NCBI RefSeq assembly: GCF_028682395.1
Contig: NZ_JANHLC010000011.1
Location: 121,015 to 185,014, forward strand
DNA length: 64,000 nt
Direction: 5' to 3'
Origin: Pseudomonas putida
Lineage (GTDB): Bacteria > Pseudomonadota > Gammaproteobacteria > Pseudomonadales > Pseudomonadaceae
Below are positions 1-9,408 of this stretch, piece by piece. The first letter of the stretch is position 1. Every line of letters begins with the position of its first letter. Under the pieces are notes generated by a model. It ran no database searches, was not told the origin of the DNA, and worked only from the letters and a program-made list of their open reading frames with translations. The position numbers and the translations under genes were made by a program.

Positions 1-2
1 GC

Positions 3-1175
3 GAGCGGGCCCAGGACCGGGTCTACTCCCAGCTGGGCCGCTGGCGTGAATTGAAGCTCGCCAACCCGGACATGGTGATTGCCGTCGGCGGCTGCGTCGC
101 CAGCCAGGAAGGCGCGGCCATTCGCGATCGCGCACCCTACGTCGACGTGGTTTTCGGCCCGCAAACCCTGCACCGCCTGCCGGAAATGATCGACGCAGCG
201 CGCATCAGCAAGCTGCCCCAGGTAGACGTATCGTTCCCCGAGATCGAGAAGTTCGACCACCTGCCCGAACCGCGCATCGACGGCCCCAGCGCCTACGTGT
301 CGGTCATGGAAGGCTGCAGCAAGTACTGCACCTTCTGTGTGGTGCCCTATACCCGCGGCGAAGAAGTCAGCCGACCGTTCGACGATGTGATCGGCGAAGT
401 CATCCACCTGGCCGAGAACGGCGTGCGCGAAGTGACCCTGTTGGGCCAGAACGTCAACGGCTATCGTGGCCAGACCCACGACGGTCGACTGGCCGACCTG
501 GCCGAATTGATCCGCGTCGTGGCCGCCATCGATGGCATCGAGCGCATTCGCTACACGACCTCCCACCCGCTGGAATTCTCCGACAGCCTGATCCAGGCCC
601 ACGCGGAAGTCCCGGAACTGGTCAAGCACCTGCACCTGCCTGTGCAATCGGGCTCGGACCGTGTCCTTGCCGCCATGAAGCGCAACCACACCGCACTGGA
701 GTACAAATCCAAGCTGCGCAAACTGCGCGCAGCGGTGCCAGGCATCTGCATCAGCTCGGACTTTATCGTCGGCTTCCCCGGCGAAACCGAGAAGGATTTC
801 CAGCAGACCATGAAATTGATCGAGGACGTCGGCTTCGACTTTTCCTACTCGTTCGTCTACAGCCAGCGCCCCGGCACACCCGCGGCCGACCTGCCCGATG
901 ACACGCCGGAAGAACTCAAGAAGGAGCGTCTCAACGCCCTGCAACACCGGCTGAACCAGCAGGGCTTCGAGATCAGCCGACAGATGGTCGGCTCGACCCA
1001 GCGCATTCTAGTGACCGACTACTCGAAAAAAGACCCGGGGGAACTACAGGGGCGCACCGAGAACAACCGGATCGTCAACTTCCGCTGCGACAATGCCCAA
1101 TTGATCGGCCAGTTTGCCGATGTCCATATCGATGCCGCACAACCCCATTCGCTGCGTGGTTCGCTGCTCCAGTAA
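3..1175 (+). CDS. miaB: tRNA-2-methylthio-N6-dimethylallyladenosine synthase MiaB (5' end missing)
   Basis: Radical SAM methylthiotransferase that adds a methylthio group to N6-isopentenyl-A37 of tRNAs reading UNN codons. The reading frame is open from base 3, before any usable start, so the N-terminus lies outside the window. What remains is the end of the UPF0004 domain (VGGCVASQEG holds one ligand Cys of the auxiliary 4Fe-4S cluster), the radical SAM triad CSKYCTFC with Cys codons at 315, 327 and 336, and a C-terminal TRAM region. It heads the conserved miaB-phoH-ybeY-corC-lnt cluster. Identification is by motif and synteny; the missing part should be about 65-75 residues judging from the family length. 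Confidence 0.97.
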   Translation, partial: ERAQDRVYSQLGRWRELKLANPDMVIAVGGCVASQEGAAIRDRAPYVDVVFGPQTLHRLPEMIDAARISKLPQVDVSFPEIEKFDHLPEPRIDGPSAYVSVMEGCSKYCTFCVVPYTRGEEVSRPFDDVIGEVIHLAENGVREVTLLGQNVNGYRGQTHDGRLADLAELIRVVAAIDGIERIRYTTSHPLEFSDSLIQAHAEVPELVKHLHLPVQSGSDRVLAAMKRNHTALEYKSKLRKLRAAVPGICISSDFIVGFPGETEKDFQQTMKLIEDVGFDFSYSFVYSQRPGTPAADLPDDTPEELKKERLNALQHRLNQQGFEISRQMVGSTQRILVTDYSKKDPGELQGRTENNRIVNFRCDNAQLIGQFADVHIDAAQPHSLRGSLLQ

Positions 1176-1341
1176 GGAAGAATGATCACACGCAACGCCA
1201 GGAGCGATTTCCAACCAGGCCTTTCCTCAAAGCAGCATCTACTTGAGGAAAAGCCCTTCGCTGTTTAAGTGCTTTCGCACCCTGGCTGCTAGCGTTATCC
1301 TTGAATCCATCTTAATTGCCGTCGGGCGGCTTAAAACGACC

Positions 1342-2349
1342 TTGAACGCTCCCATAGAACCTCATCGTTTCATCCTCGAGCCCTTTGAGGCTCGCCGCTT
1401 CGCCAATCTGTGCGGGCAGTTCGACGAGCATTTGCGCTTGATCGAACAGCGCCTGACCATCGAAATCCGCAATCGCGGCAATCAATTCGAATTGATCGGC
1501 GAACTCAAACACACCACCTCCGCGGAAAATCTGCTGCGCCGCCTGTACCGGGAAACCAAGGGTACTGAGCTGTCGCCGGATATGGTCCACCTGTTCCTGC
1601 AGGAGTCCGCCGTGGAGGACCTGGACAGCAACCCGGTCGCCGAAGCCAGCGTGGCCCTGCGCACGAAGAAGGGCATGATTCGCCCGCGCGGGATCAATCA
1701 GCAGCGCTACGTCAAGGAAGTGCTGGCCAATGACATCAACTTCGGCATTGGCCCGGCGGGCACCGGCAAGACCTATCTGGCCGTAGCCTGTGCAGTAGAT
1801 GCGCTGGAACGCGAGCAGGTACGGCGCATCCTGTTGGTGCGTCCGGCGGTCGAAGCCGGCGAGAAGCTCGGCTTCCTGCCCGGCGATCTGGCGCAAAAAA
1901 TCGATCCGTACCTGCGCCCGCTCTACGATGCGCTGTACGAAATGCTCGGCTTTGAGTACGTGACCAAACTGATCGAACGCCAGGTCATCGAAATCGCCCC
2001 GCTGGCCTATATGCGCGGTCGCACTCTGAACAACAGCTTTATCATCCTGGATGAAAGCCAGAACACCACGGTCGAGCAGATGAAAATGTTCCTGACCCGG
2101 ATCGGCTTTGGCTCTACCGCCGTTATCACCGGCGACGTGACCCAGGTCGACCTGCCCAAGGGCACCAAGTCCGGGCTGGCCCACGTGATCGACGTGCTCA
2201 ATGGCGTGCCGGGGATCAGCTTCACCCACTTCCTGCCCAAGGACGTCGTGCGCCACCCGCTGGTGCAGCGGATCGTCGAAGCCTACGAGCGCTACGAAAA
2301 TCGCCCAGCGAGCGAGCCCGCACCCCAGGACGCCCGCCGCAATGATTGA
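1342..2349 (+). CDS. PhoH-like ATPase (YbeZ)
   Basis: PhoH-family P-loop NTPase, 335 aa. Walker A GPAGTGKT is at about residues 137-144 and the Walker B-like FIILDESQNTT follows. The TTG start at 1342 gives LNAPIEPHRF, which is where similarity to Pseudomonas homologues should begin. The frame stays open upstream to 1243, but that extra stretch looks non-coding and is AT-richer. The gene overlaps ybeY by 8 nt, so the two are probably translationally coupled. In other bacteria YbeZ works with the endoribonuclease YbeY in rRNA maturation and ribosome quality control; a role here is inferred from that pairing. Confidence 0.93.
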   Translation: MNAPIEPHRFILEPFEARRFANLCGQFDEHLRLIEQRLTIEIRNRGNQFELIGELKHTTSAENLLRRLYRETKGTELSPDMVHLFLQESAVEDLDSNPVAEASVALRTKKGMIRPRGINQQRYVKEVLANDINFGIGPAGTGKTYLAVACAVDALEREQVRRILLVRPAVEAGEKLGFLPGDLAQKIDPYLRPLYDALYEMLGFEYVTKLIERQVIEIAPLAYMRGRTLNNSFIILDESQNTTVEQMKMFLTRIGFGSTAVITGDVTQVDLPKGTKSGLAHVIDVLNGVPGISFTHFLPKDVVRHPLVQRIVEAYERYENRPASEPAPQDARRND

Positions 2350-2800
2350 GCTCGACCTGCAACTGGCCACTGACGCAAACGCCCCCGGCGAAACCGATTT
2401 CCGCCGCTGGTGTGAACTGGCCCTGCGCCAGCGCAGCGCCGATTCCGAGCTGACCATTCGTCTGGTGGATGAGCCTGAAGGCCGCGAACTCAACCGCACC
2501 TGGCGCCAGAAGGACTACGCGACCAACGTCCTGTCCTTCCCGGCCGACGTGCCGGATGAACTGCTCGACATCCCGTTGCTGGGCGACCTGGTGATCTGTG
2601 TACCGGTCGTGGAGCGCGAAGCTGCCGAACAGGGCAAGGCACTGGAGGCCCACTGGGCGCACCTGGTAATCCATGGCTGCTTGCATCTGCTGGGTTACGA
2701 CCATATAGATGATGAAGAAGCCGATGAGATGGAAGCCCTGGAACGGACTTTGCTAGCCGAACTGGGTCATCCGGATCCATACGCTGACGACGAAAATTGA
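2342..2800 (+). CDS. ybeY: Endoribonuclease YbeY (rRNA maturation factor)
   Basis: Zinc-dependent endoribonuclease, 152 aa, needed for 16S rRNA 3'-end maturation and 70S quality control. The family signature HGCLHLLGYDHIDDEE supplies the three metal-binding histidines near the C-terminus. The ATG at 2342 lies inside the last codons of phoH (8-nt overlap). Its place between phoH (ybeZ) and corC (ybeX) reproduces the standard ybeZYX-lnt order, which supports the name. Confidence 0.96.
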   Translation: MIELDLQLATDANAPGETDFRRWCELALRQRSADSELTIRLVDEPEGRELNRTWRQKDYATNVLSFPADVPDELLDIPLLGDLVICVPVVEREAAEQGKALEAHWAHLVIHGCLHLLGYDHIDDEEADEMEALERTLLAELGHPDPYADDEN

Positions 2801-2843
2801 TCACTGACCACCTGAAACAACCAAGGGATACGAGTAAATCGCT

Positions 2844-3683
2844 ATGAGCGAAGACCGATCGAGCAACGGGCAAAAGTCCTGGCTGGGTAAACTGACCCAG
2901 GCTTTTGCCCATGAGCCGAAAAACCGCCAGGAGCTCCTCGAGCTGCTGCGCGAAGCACACCAGAACAAACTGTTGGACAGCGAAGCGCTGGCCATTGTCG
3001 AAGGCGCGATCCAGGTCGCTGACCTGCAGGTCCGGGACATCATGGTCCCGCGCTCGCAGATGATCAGCATCAAGGCGACGCAAACCCCGCGCGAATTCCT
3101 CCCGGCGATCATCGACGCAGCGCACTCGCGCTACCCAGTGATCGGCGAAAGCCACGACGACGTCATGGGCGTCCTGCTGGCCAAAGACCTGCTGCCACTG
3201 ATCCTGCAGGAAAACGGCGACAGCTTCAGCATCAAGGATCTACTGCGCCCAGCGACCTTCGTCCCTGAATCCAAACGCCTGAATGTGCTATTGCGCGAGT
3301 TTCGCGCCAACCACAATCACATGGCCATTGTGATCGACGAGTACGGCGGCGTGGCCGGCCTGGTGACCATCGAGGACGTGCTGGAACAGATTGTCGGCGA
3401 TATCGAAGACGAGCACGACGTCGAGGAAGACAGCTACATCAAGCCTCTGCCTAGCGGCGACTTCCTGATCAAGGCACTGACCCCTATCGAGAACTTCAAC
3501 GAGTTCTTCGACAGCGAATTCTCCGACGATGAATTCGATACCGTGGGCGGCCTGGTCATGAGTGCGTTCGGCCACCTGCCCAAGCGCAATGAAATCACTG
3601 AAATCGGCGCCTACCGCTTCCGCATCCTGAATGCCGACAGTCGCCGTATTCACCTGATTCGCCTGACCCCCATCGCCCGTTAA
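2844..3683 (+). CDS. corC: CorC/HlyC family protein with CBS pair (YbeX)
   Basis: 279 aa cytosolic protein. The N-terminal part contains the conserved VRDIMVPRSQM motif, followed by two CBS domains (about residues 65-190; IVIDEYGGVAGLVTIEDVLEQIVGDIEDE is their typical end, in part) and a C-terminal transporter-associated CorC_HlyC domain with GGLVMSAFGHLPKRNE. It was originally linked to magnesium/cobalt efflux, and later work ties YbeX to ribosome metabolism alongside YbeY and YbeZ. It lies between ybeY and lnt with 43 and 8 nt gaps. The exact function is not settled by the sequence. Confidence 0.93.
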   Translation: MSEDRSSNGQKSWLGKLTQAFAHEPKNRQELLELLREAHQNKLLDSEALAIVEGAIQVADLQVRDIMVPRSQMISIKATQTPREFLPAIIDAAHSRYPVIGESHDDVMGVLLAKDLLPLILQENGDSFSIKDLLRPATFVPESKRLNVLLREFRANHNHMAIVIDEYGGVAGLVTIEDVLEQIVGDIEDEHDVEEDSYIKPLPSGDFLIKALTPIENFNEFFDSEFSDDEFDTVGGLVMSAFGHLPKRNEITEIGAYRFRILNADSRRIHLIRLTPIAR

Positions 3684-3691
3684 GGACTGAC

Positions 3692-5215
3692 ATGTTGCGC
3701 CTCAACCGCCCCGGCTGGCCCGGTAACCTGCTGGCCATGGCGGCCGGCGCACTGACTACCCTGACCCTGGCGCCGTTCGATATCTGGCCGCTGTCGCTCC
3801 TGATCCTGGCGATCTTCTACCGAGGCCTGCGCGAGCTAAGCCCGCGCCAGGCCGCCGGTCGCGGCTGGTGCTACGGTTTCGGCCTGTTCGGCGCCGGCAC
3901 CAGCTGGATCTACGTCAGCATCCACACCTATGGCGGCGCCTCGGCTCTGCTGGCCGGCTTGTTGATGCTGGCGTTTATCGCGGCCATCGCCCTGTTCTTT
4001 GCCCTACCCGCCTGGCTCTGGGCACGCTGGATCCGTCGTAACGAGGCGCCATTGGCCGATGCCATGGCGTTCGCAGCACTGTGGGTCGGCCAGGAAGCGT
4101 TCCGGGGCTGGTTCCTGACGGGTTTCCCCTGGCTTTACTCCGGCTACAGCCAGCTCGACGGCCCCCTGGCCGGACTTGCACCACTGGGCGGGACCTGGCT
4201 GATTTCCTTCGCGCTGGCCCTCACTGCGGCGCTGCTGTGCAATGCCCCACGCCTGCTGAAAAATGCTCGCAAGCTGTTTATCGCAGTGGGGGCCGTCTTA
4301 CTGGTTGCCCCCTGGGCGCTGGGGCTGGCGCTGAAACATCACGCCTGGACCGAGCCTTCTGGCGAGCCGCTGAGTGTCGCGGCCGTGCAGGGTAATATCG
4401 AACAAAGCCTGAAGTGGGACCCAGCCCAACTCAACGCGCAGTTGGCGCTGTATCGCGACCTGACGTTCAGCAGCAAGCGGGTCGACTTGATCATCTGGCC
4501 GGAAACTGCGATCCCGGTGCTCAAGGATCAGGCCGAAGGCTATCTGAACATGCTCGGCAACTTTGCCGCAGATCGCCGCTCGGCCCTCATTACCGGGGTG
4601 CCGATACGCCAGGAAGTCCACCACGAGAAACGCTACTTCAACGGCATCACCGTGGTCGGCGAAGGCGACGGTACTTATCTCAAGCAGAAGCTGGTGCCGT
4701 TTGGTGAGTACGTCCCGCTGCAGGACCTGCTGCGCGGTCTGATCGCATTCTTTGATCTGCCCATGTCCGACTTCGCACGCGGCCCCGCCGACCAGCCCAT
4801 GCTGCAGGCGAAGGGTTATCAGATTGCGCCGTTTATCTGCTACGAGGTGGTCTATCCAGAGTTTGCCGCCAGCTTGTCCGCCCGCAGCGATCTGCTACTG
4901 ACCATCAGCAACGACACCTGGTTCGGCACTTCGATCGGTCCACTGCAACACCTGCAGATGGCCCAGATGCGCGCCCTCGAGGCCGGCCGCTGGATGATCC
5001 GCGCGACCAACAATGGCGTGACCGGGCTGATCGACCCCTTTGGCCGGATTACCGCACAGATCCCGCAGTTCGAGCGCGGCATCCTCTATGGTGATGTCGT
5101 GCCGATGCACCAACTGACGCCGTATCTTCGCTGGCGCTCATGGCCGCTGGTGATGGTCTGCGGCCTGCTGTTCGGCTGGGCATTGCTGGCTGGAAGAATG
5201 GCCAAGACCGTTTAG
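3692..5215 (+). CDS. lnt: Apolipoprotein N-acyltransferase Lnt
   Basis: Inner-membrane enzyme, 507 aa, that transfers the third acyl chain to the N-terminal Cys of lipoproteins. Several N-terminal membrane helices (about residues 10-215) precede a periplasmic nitrilase-type domain. The catalytic triad is visible as Glu about 271 in IWPETAIP, Lys about 333 in LKQKLVPFGEY and Cys about 383 in ICYEVVYPE. A final helix closes the protein (WPLVMVCGLLFGWALL). It is the last gene of the miaB-lnt cluster and starts 8 nt after corC. Confidence 0.97.
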   Translation: MLRLNRPGWPGNLLAMAAGALTTLTLAPFDIWPLSLLILAIFYRGLRELSPRQAAGRGWCYGFGLFGAGTSWIYVSIHTYGGASALLAGLLMLAFIAAIALFFALPAWLWARWIRRNEAPLADAMAFAALWVGQEAFRGWFLTGFPWLYSGYSQLDGPLAGLAPLGGTWLISFALALTAALLCNAPRLLKNARKLFIAVGAVLLVAPWALGLALKHHAWTEPSGEPLSVAAVQGNIEQSLKWDPAQLNAQLALYRDLTFSSKRVDLIIWPETAIPVLKDQAEGYLNMLGNFAADRRSALITGVPIRQEVHHEKRYFNGITVVGEGDGTYLKQKLVPFGEYVPLQDLLRGLIAFFDLPMSDFARGPADQPMLQAKGYQIAPFICYEVVYPEFAASLSARSDLLLTISNDTWFGTSIGPLQHLQMAQMRALEAGRWMIRATNNGVTGLIDPFGRITAQIPQFERGILYGDVVPMHQLTPYLRWRSWPLVMVCGLLFGWALLAGRMAKTV

Positions 5216-5221
5216 CCGCCA

Positions 5222-5268
5222 GGGCGACCTGAAGGAGCGAGCTTGCGAGCCCATCCTCCACGTCGCCC
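5222..5268. repeat. REP-like imperfect hairpin between convergent lnt and ydcF-like genes
   Basis: GGGCGAC at 5222-5228 pairs with GTCGCCC at 5262-5268. The stem extends imperfectly inward (AGGA with TCCT). The enclosed GGAGCGAGCTTGCGAGC resembles the Pseudomonas REP core. It fills the 55-nt gap between two converging genes, so it may also end transcripts in both directions. There is no U-tract, so simple intrinsic termination is doubtful. Confidence 0.5.
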
Positions 5269-5270
5269 CG

Positions 5271-6032
5271 TCAGCGATAAAACAGCCGATAGCCAATCAG
5301 CCCGGCCACTTCATTGAGCAGTTGCCCGCTCTGCCAAATCGCCCGCACCTCGGGCAACCAGCCATGGAACGGCCGATCCCGGGCAGTCCCCATAAAGCCC
5401 ACCGGCGCGGCCACCACCTCGAAGCCCGCCTGCTCGAAACTCCAGCGCGAACGCGGCATATGCCAGGCCTGGGTGACCACCACAACACGCTTGATGCCCT
5501 GGGGCTGCAATATCTGCGCAGTGAACAGTGCGTTCTCCCAGGTCGTGCGACTTTGCCCTTCCTGCCAGCGCACCGTCACCCCGAAATCATCCTGCAGCGA
5601 CTGCGCCATTACCGCCGCTTCGCTGGGCGGCAGGCCGAAATGCAGGCCTCCCGTGGTCAATACCGGCAAGCCGGAAGCTTTGGCCAATCGCGCGGCATAA
5701 CGCTCGCGCTCCAGCGCCAGGCCCGTCGGCTGGTCGCTGCCCCAGGCCGGGTCACCGCGCTCACGTCCCGCGCCCAGTACCACAATGGCGTCAGCGTCGC
5801 GGGCCAATGCACGCCAATCGGCAATCGGCAGTGGCGGATCACGCTCCAGGGCCCCGGCCAGCGTCTGGACCGCAATCGGCAGGCTCATCAACCAGAACCC
5901 CACAAACCCCAAACCAAAGCACAAGCGGGCCAGGCGCGGGCGCCGATTACGCAACCACCAGCCAAGCGCCAGCAGCAGCAAAAGAATGCCAGGGGGCAGC
6001 ACAAGTTGTTTGAGGATGTAGCGAATAGGCAT
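5271..6032 (-). CDS. YdcF/ElyC-family membrane protein (DUF218)
   Basis: 253 aa. Two N-terminal membrane segments (about residues 9-25 LPPGILLLLLALGWWL and 34-52) are followed by a DUF218 domain with VVLGAGRERG, TGG and the histidine-containing VTQAWHMPRSRWSFEQAG. The layout matches E. coli ElyC/YdcF, an envelope-biogenesis factor that affects undecaprenyl-phosphate-linked peptidoglycan synthesis at low temperature. The start chosen is the ATG at 6032, because the 27 codons upstream lack conserved features. It is convergent with lnt. The biochemical activity of the family is not known. Confidence 0.82.
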   Translation of the reverse strand: MPIRYILKQLVLPPGILLLLLALGWWLRNRRPRLARLCFGLGFVGFWLMSLPIAVQTLAGALERDPPLPIADWRALARDADAIVVLGAGRERGDPAWGSDQPTGLALERERYAARLAKASGLPVLTTGGLHFGLPPSEAAVMAQSLQDDFGVTVRWQEGQSRTTWENALFTAQILQPQGIKRVVVVTQAWHMPRSRWSFEQAGFEVVAAPVGFMGTARDRPFHGWLPEVRAIWQSGQLLNEVAGLIGYRLFYR

Positions 6033-6140
6033 CAAGCATCTCCCGAGATGCCCGAAGCCTATGTGGATTGATAAAACGCGACAACCACCAGAGATAACTA
6101 AATAGACAACCAACGATAAGGGTGTGCGATCGCTGTACCG

Positions 6141-6464
6141 TTACTTGAAACCTCGGGACCCGGCCTTGGCCAACTGCGGGCCAGCCAGCTTGTCTTTCAA
6201 CCAGATAATCCTGGCACCGCTCGAGGATTCGGTCGCCTCGGACAGCGTCATGGACGAACGGTCGCGGGCATCACGGCCATTACGATCCAGATAGGCGTTG
6301 ATCAACTCGATCTCAGCCGCACTCAAGCCCCGCAACTCCAACTCGGCGGGACGCTCATCACGCAAACGACCTGCGGTTCTTGCCGCGTCCAGGGCCATCC
6401 CCAGACGATCGATCAAACGTTCATACACCTCGGATTGTGTTGCGTTTCGCTGTGACCCGGCCAT
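6141..6464 (-). CDS. Conserved hypothetical protein, 107 aa
   Basis: I do not recognise a family. The protein is soluble and charged, with a predicted helical first half (residues about 10-65, rich in Arg, Glu, Leu and Ala) that includes AAEIELINAYLDRNGRDARD, and a basic tail ending GSRGFK. No signal peptide, membrane segment or cysteine motif is seen. It is transcribed leftward, divergent from leuS, with 249 nt between the starts. Codon usage resembles the neighbours, which favours a real gene. Confidence 0.65.
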   Translation of the reverse strand: MAGSQRNATQSEVYERLIDRLGMALDAARTAGRLRDERPAELELRGLSAAEIELINAYLDRNGRDARDRSSMTLSEATESSSGARIIWLKDKLAGPQLAKAGSRGFK

Positions 6465-6619
6465 CCGTTCACCTCATTGAAAATAAGACCCAGCCCCCAC
6501 TCACCAGCTTAGCGCCGCAGATGAAACCGGTCTGTTGCTGCGACCAACGGCCAAGCCCCCGAGAACACCAGCGCAATCAGCGTTTCCCTCGATAGAGTGG
6601 GGTCATGTATGCTACGGCG

Positions 6620-6644
6620 CTTCCTGTAATTCCACTTCCTGTAA
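6620..6644 (+). promoter_or_regulatory. Direct repeat in the leuS leader
   Basis: CTTCCTGTAA occurs twice, at 6620-6629 and 6635-6644, just downstream of a possible -10 element (TATGCT, about 6608-6613) and about 70-95 nt before leuS. A short TTGGC/GCCAA hairpin follows. The role is unknown; it could be a protein site or a remnant of a small duplication. Confidence 0.3.
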
Positions 6645-6713
6645 CTGCGTTGGCTTTATGCCAAAACGTTGCACTGAAGAGGATTAGGCCACCCTTATCC
6701 AGTACAAGTAGCC

Positions 6714-9320
6714 ATGCACGAACAATATCAACCCCGTGAAATCGAAGCCGCCGCCCAATCCTTCTGGGACACTCAAAAGTCCTTTGAAGTCAGTGAACAG
6801 CCAGGCAAGGAAACCTTCTACTGCCTATCGATGTTCCCTTACCCCAGCGGCAAGCTACACATGGGGCACGTGCGTAACTACACCATCGGCGACGTGATCT
6901 CGCGCTACCAGCGCATGCAAGGCAAGAACGTCCTGCAACCGATGGGCTGGGATGCCTTTGGCATGCCGGCGGAAAACGCCGCGATGAAGAACAACGTCGC
7001 GCCCGCCAAGTGGACCTACGAAAACATCGCCTACATGAAGACCCAGCTGCGCAGCCTGGGCCTGGCGGTCGACTGGTCTCGTGAAATCACCACCTGCAAA
7101 CCGGATTACTACCGCTGGGAACAATGGCTGTTCACTCGCCTGTTCGAAAAGGGTGTGATCTACCGCAAGAACGGTACCGTCAACTGGGACCCGCTGGACC
7201 AGACCGTACTGGCCAACGAGCAAGTCATCGATGGCCGTGGCTGGCGCTCCGGCGCGCTGATCGAAAAGCGCGAAATCCCGATGTACTACTTCAAGATCAC
7301 CGCCTATGCCGATGAGCTGCTGGAGAGTCTTGACGAACTGCCGGGCTGGCCCGAGCAGGTCAAGACCATGCAGCGCAACTGGATCGGCAAGTCGCGCGGC
7401 ATGGAAATCCAGTTCCCCTACGATCAAGCCTCGATCGGCGAAGCGGGCACCCTGAAAGTCTTTACCACCCGTCCGGATACCCTGATGGGCGCGACCTATG
7501 TCGCCGTGGCCGCCGAGCACCCGCTGGCGACCCTCGCTGCGCAGAATAACCCCGAGCTGCAGGCGTTTATCGCTGAGTGCAAGGCCGGCAGCGTTGCCGA
7601 AGCCGACGTCGCGACCCAGGAAAAGAAAGGCCTGCCAACGGCCCTGTTCGTCGAGCACCCACTGACCGGCGAGAAGCTGCCAGTCTGGGTCGCCAACTAC
7701 GTCTTGATGCACTACGGTGATGGCGCAGTAATGGCTGTGCCTGCCCACGATGAACGTGATTTCGAGTTCGCCACCAAATACAAACTGCCGCTCAAGGCCG
7801 TGGTCCGTACCAGCGCTGGCGACGCCATTCCAAGCGAGTGGAGCGACGCCTATGGCGAGCATGGCCAACTGATCAATTCCGGCGAGTTCGACGGCCTGGA
7901 CTTCGACGGCGCGTTCGACGCCATGGAAGTCGCCCTGATCAAGAAAGGCCTCGGCGCTTCGCGCACTCAGTTCCGCCTGCGCGACTGGGGCATCAGCCGC
8001 CAGCGCTACTGGGGCTGCCCGATCCCGATCATCCACTGCGACACCTGCGGCGATGTGCCAGTCCCGGAAAACCAGCTGCCCGTCATCCTGCCCGAAGACG
8101 TGGTACCGGACGGCGCCGGCTCGCCACTGGCGCGCATGCCCGAGTTCTACGAGTGCAACTGCCCGAAATGCGGTGCGCCGGCCAAGCGTGAAACCGACAC
8201 CATGGACACCTTCGTCGAATCGTCCTGGTACTACGCCCGCTATGCGTCGCCCCACTATGAAGGCGGCCTGGTCGACCTGGATGCAGCTAACCACTGGCTG
8301 CCGGTAGACCAATACATCGGCGGTATCGAACACGCGATCCTGCACCTGCTCTACGCGCGCTTCTTCCACAAGCTGATGCGCGACGAAGGCCTCGTGACCT
8401 CCAACGAGCCATTCAAGAACCTGCTGACCCAGGGCATGGTGGTCGCCGAGACCTACTATCGCCGCGAGGCCAATGGCAGTTACACCTGGTACAACCCGGC
8501 CGACGTCGAGCTGGAGCGTGACAGCAAGGCCAAGGTGATTGGCGCCAAACTGATCAGCGACGGCCTGCCGGTCGAGATCGGTGGCACCGAAAAAATGGCC
8601 AAGTCGAAAAACAACGGCATCGACCCGCAGTACATGATCGAGCAGTTCGGCGCCGATACCTGCCGCCTGTTCATGATGTTCGCCTCGCCGCCGGACATGA
8701 ACCTGGAATGGTCCGACTCCGGCGTGGAAGGCTCCCACCGCTTCCTCAAGCGTGTCTGGCGCCTGGCCCAGGGCTACATCAACCAGGGTCTGGCCGGCAA
8801 GCCGGACCTGGCCAGCCTGAGCGACGAGCAGAAAGCCGTCCGCCGTTCGATCCACCTCGCCATCCGTCAGGCAAGCCAGGACGTGGGGCAAAACCACAAG
8901 TTCAACACGGCCATCGCCCAGGTCATGACCTTGATGAACGTGCTGGAGAAAGCCGCCCAGGTGAGCGATCAGGATCGCGCACTGATGCACGAAGGCCTCG
9001 AAGCCGTGACCTTGCTGCTGGCACCGATCACACCGCACATCAGCCATGAACTTTGGAAGCAACTGGGTCATGAAGATCCGGTCATCGATGCCGGCTGGCC
9101 GGTCGTGGACGCCAGCGCGTTGGTTCAAGACAGCCTGCAGTTGGTTATCCAGGTCAATGGCAAGCTGCGCGGCCAGATCGACATGCCCGCCAGCGCCAGC
9201 CGCGAGGAAGTCGAAGCGGCGGCGCGTAGCAACGAGAACGTACTGCGTTTCACCGAAGGCCTGACGATCCGCAAAGTGATTGTCGTGCCCGGCAAACTGG
9301 TCAATATCGTCGCCAGCTAA
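6714..9320 (+). CDS. leuS: Leucyl-tRNA synthetase
   Basis: Class I aminoacyl-tRNA synthetase, 868 aa, the usual bacterial LeuRS length. The HIGH-type motif is PYPSGKLHMGHVRNY (residues about 43-57), the CP1 editing domain lies at about 225-415, and zinc-ribbon cysteines appear as HCDTCGD and NCPKCG. The KMSKS loop reads EKMAKSKNNG. An anticodon-binding and C-terminal domain follows. It heads the leuS-lptE-holA group. Confidence 0.98.
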   Translation: MHEQYQPREIEAAAQSFWDTQKSFEVSEQPGKETFYCLSMFPYPSGKLHMGHVRNYTIGDVISRYQRMQGKNVLQPMGWDAFGMPAENAAMKNNVAPAKWTYENIAYMKTQLRSLGLAVDWSREITTCKPDYYRWEQWLFTRLFEKGVIYRKNGTVNWDPLDQTVLANEQVIDGRGWRSGALIEKREIPMYYFKITAYADELLESLDELPGWPEQVKTMQRNWIGKSRGMEIQFPYDQASIGEAGTLKVFTTRPDTLMGATYVAVAAEHPLATLAAQNNPELQAFIAECKAGSVAEADVATQEKKGLPTALFVEHPLTGEKLPVWVANYVLMHYGDGAVMAVPAHDERDFEFATKYKLPLKAVVRTSAGDAIPSEWSDAYGEHGQLINSGEFDGLDFDGAFDAMEVALIKKGLGASRTQFRLRDWGISRQRYWGCPIPIIHCDTCGDVPVPENQLPVILPEDVVPDGAGSPLARMPEFYECNCPKCGAPAKRETDTMDTFVESSWYYARYASPHYEGGLVDLDAANHWLPVDQYIGGIEHAILHLLYARFFHKLMRDEGLVTSNEPFKNLLTQGMVVAETYYRREANGSYTWYNPADVELERDSKAKVIGAKLISDGLPVEIGGTEKMAKSKNNGIDPQYMIEQFGADTCRLFMMFASPPDMNLEWSDSGVEGSHRFLKRVWRLAQGYINQGLAGKPDLASLSDEQKAVRRSIHLAIRQASQDVGQNHKFNTAIAQVMTLMNVLEKAAQVSDQDRALMHEGLEAVTLLLAPITPHISHELWKQLGHEDPVIDAGWPVVDASALVQDSLQLVIQVNGKLRGQIDMPASASREEVEAAARSNENVLRFTEGLTIRKVIVVPGKLVNIVAS

Positions 9321-9327
9321 TTGGATC

Positions 9328-9354
9328 AGGCCCCGGTTCACTGAACCGGGGCCT
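9328..9354 (+). terminator. Perfect 13-bp inverted repeat after leuS
   Basis: AGGCCCCGGTTCA (9328-9340) and TGAACCGGGGCCT (9342-9354) are perfectly complementary around one base, giving a very stable stem 7 nt past the leuS stop. Only TCAAAA follows, with no U-tract. It may attenuate read-through into lptE or protect the leuS mRNA end rather than stop transcription fully. Confidence 0.55.
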
Positions 9355-9408
9355 TCAAAACCTTCAGGGCCCACAGTCGGCCCACATGGTTTCAAGGGGA
9401 GCAACAAG

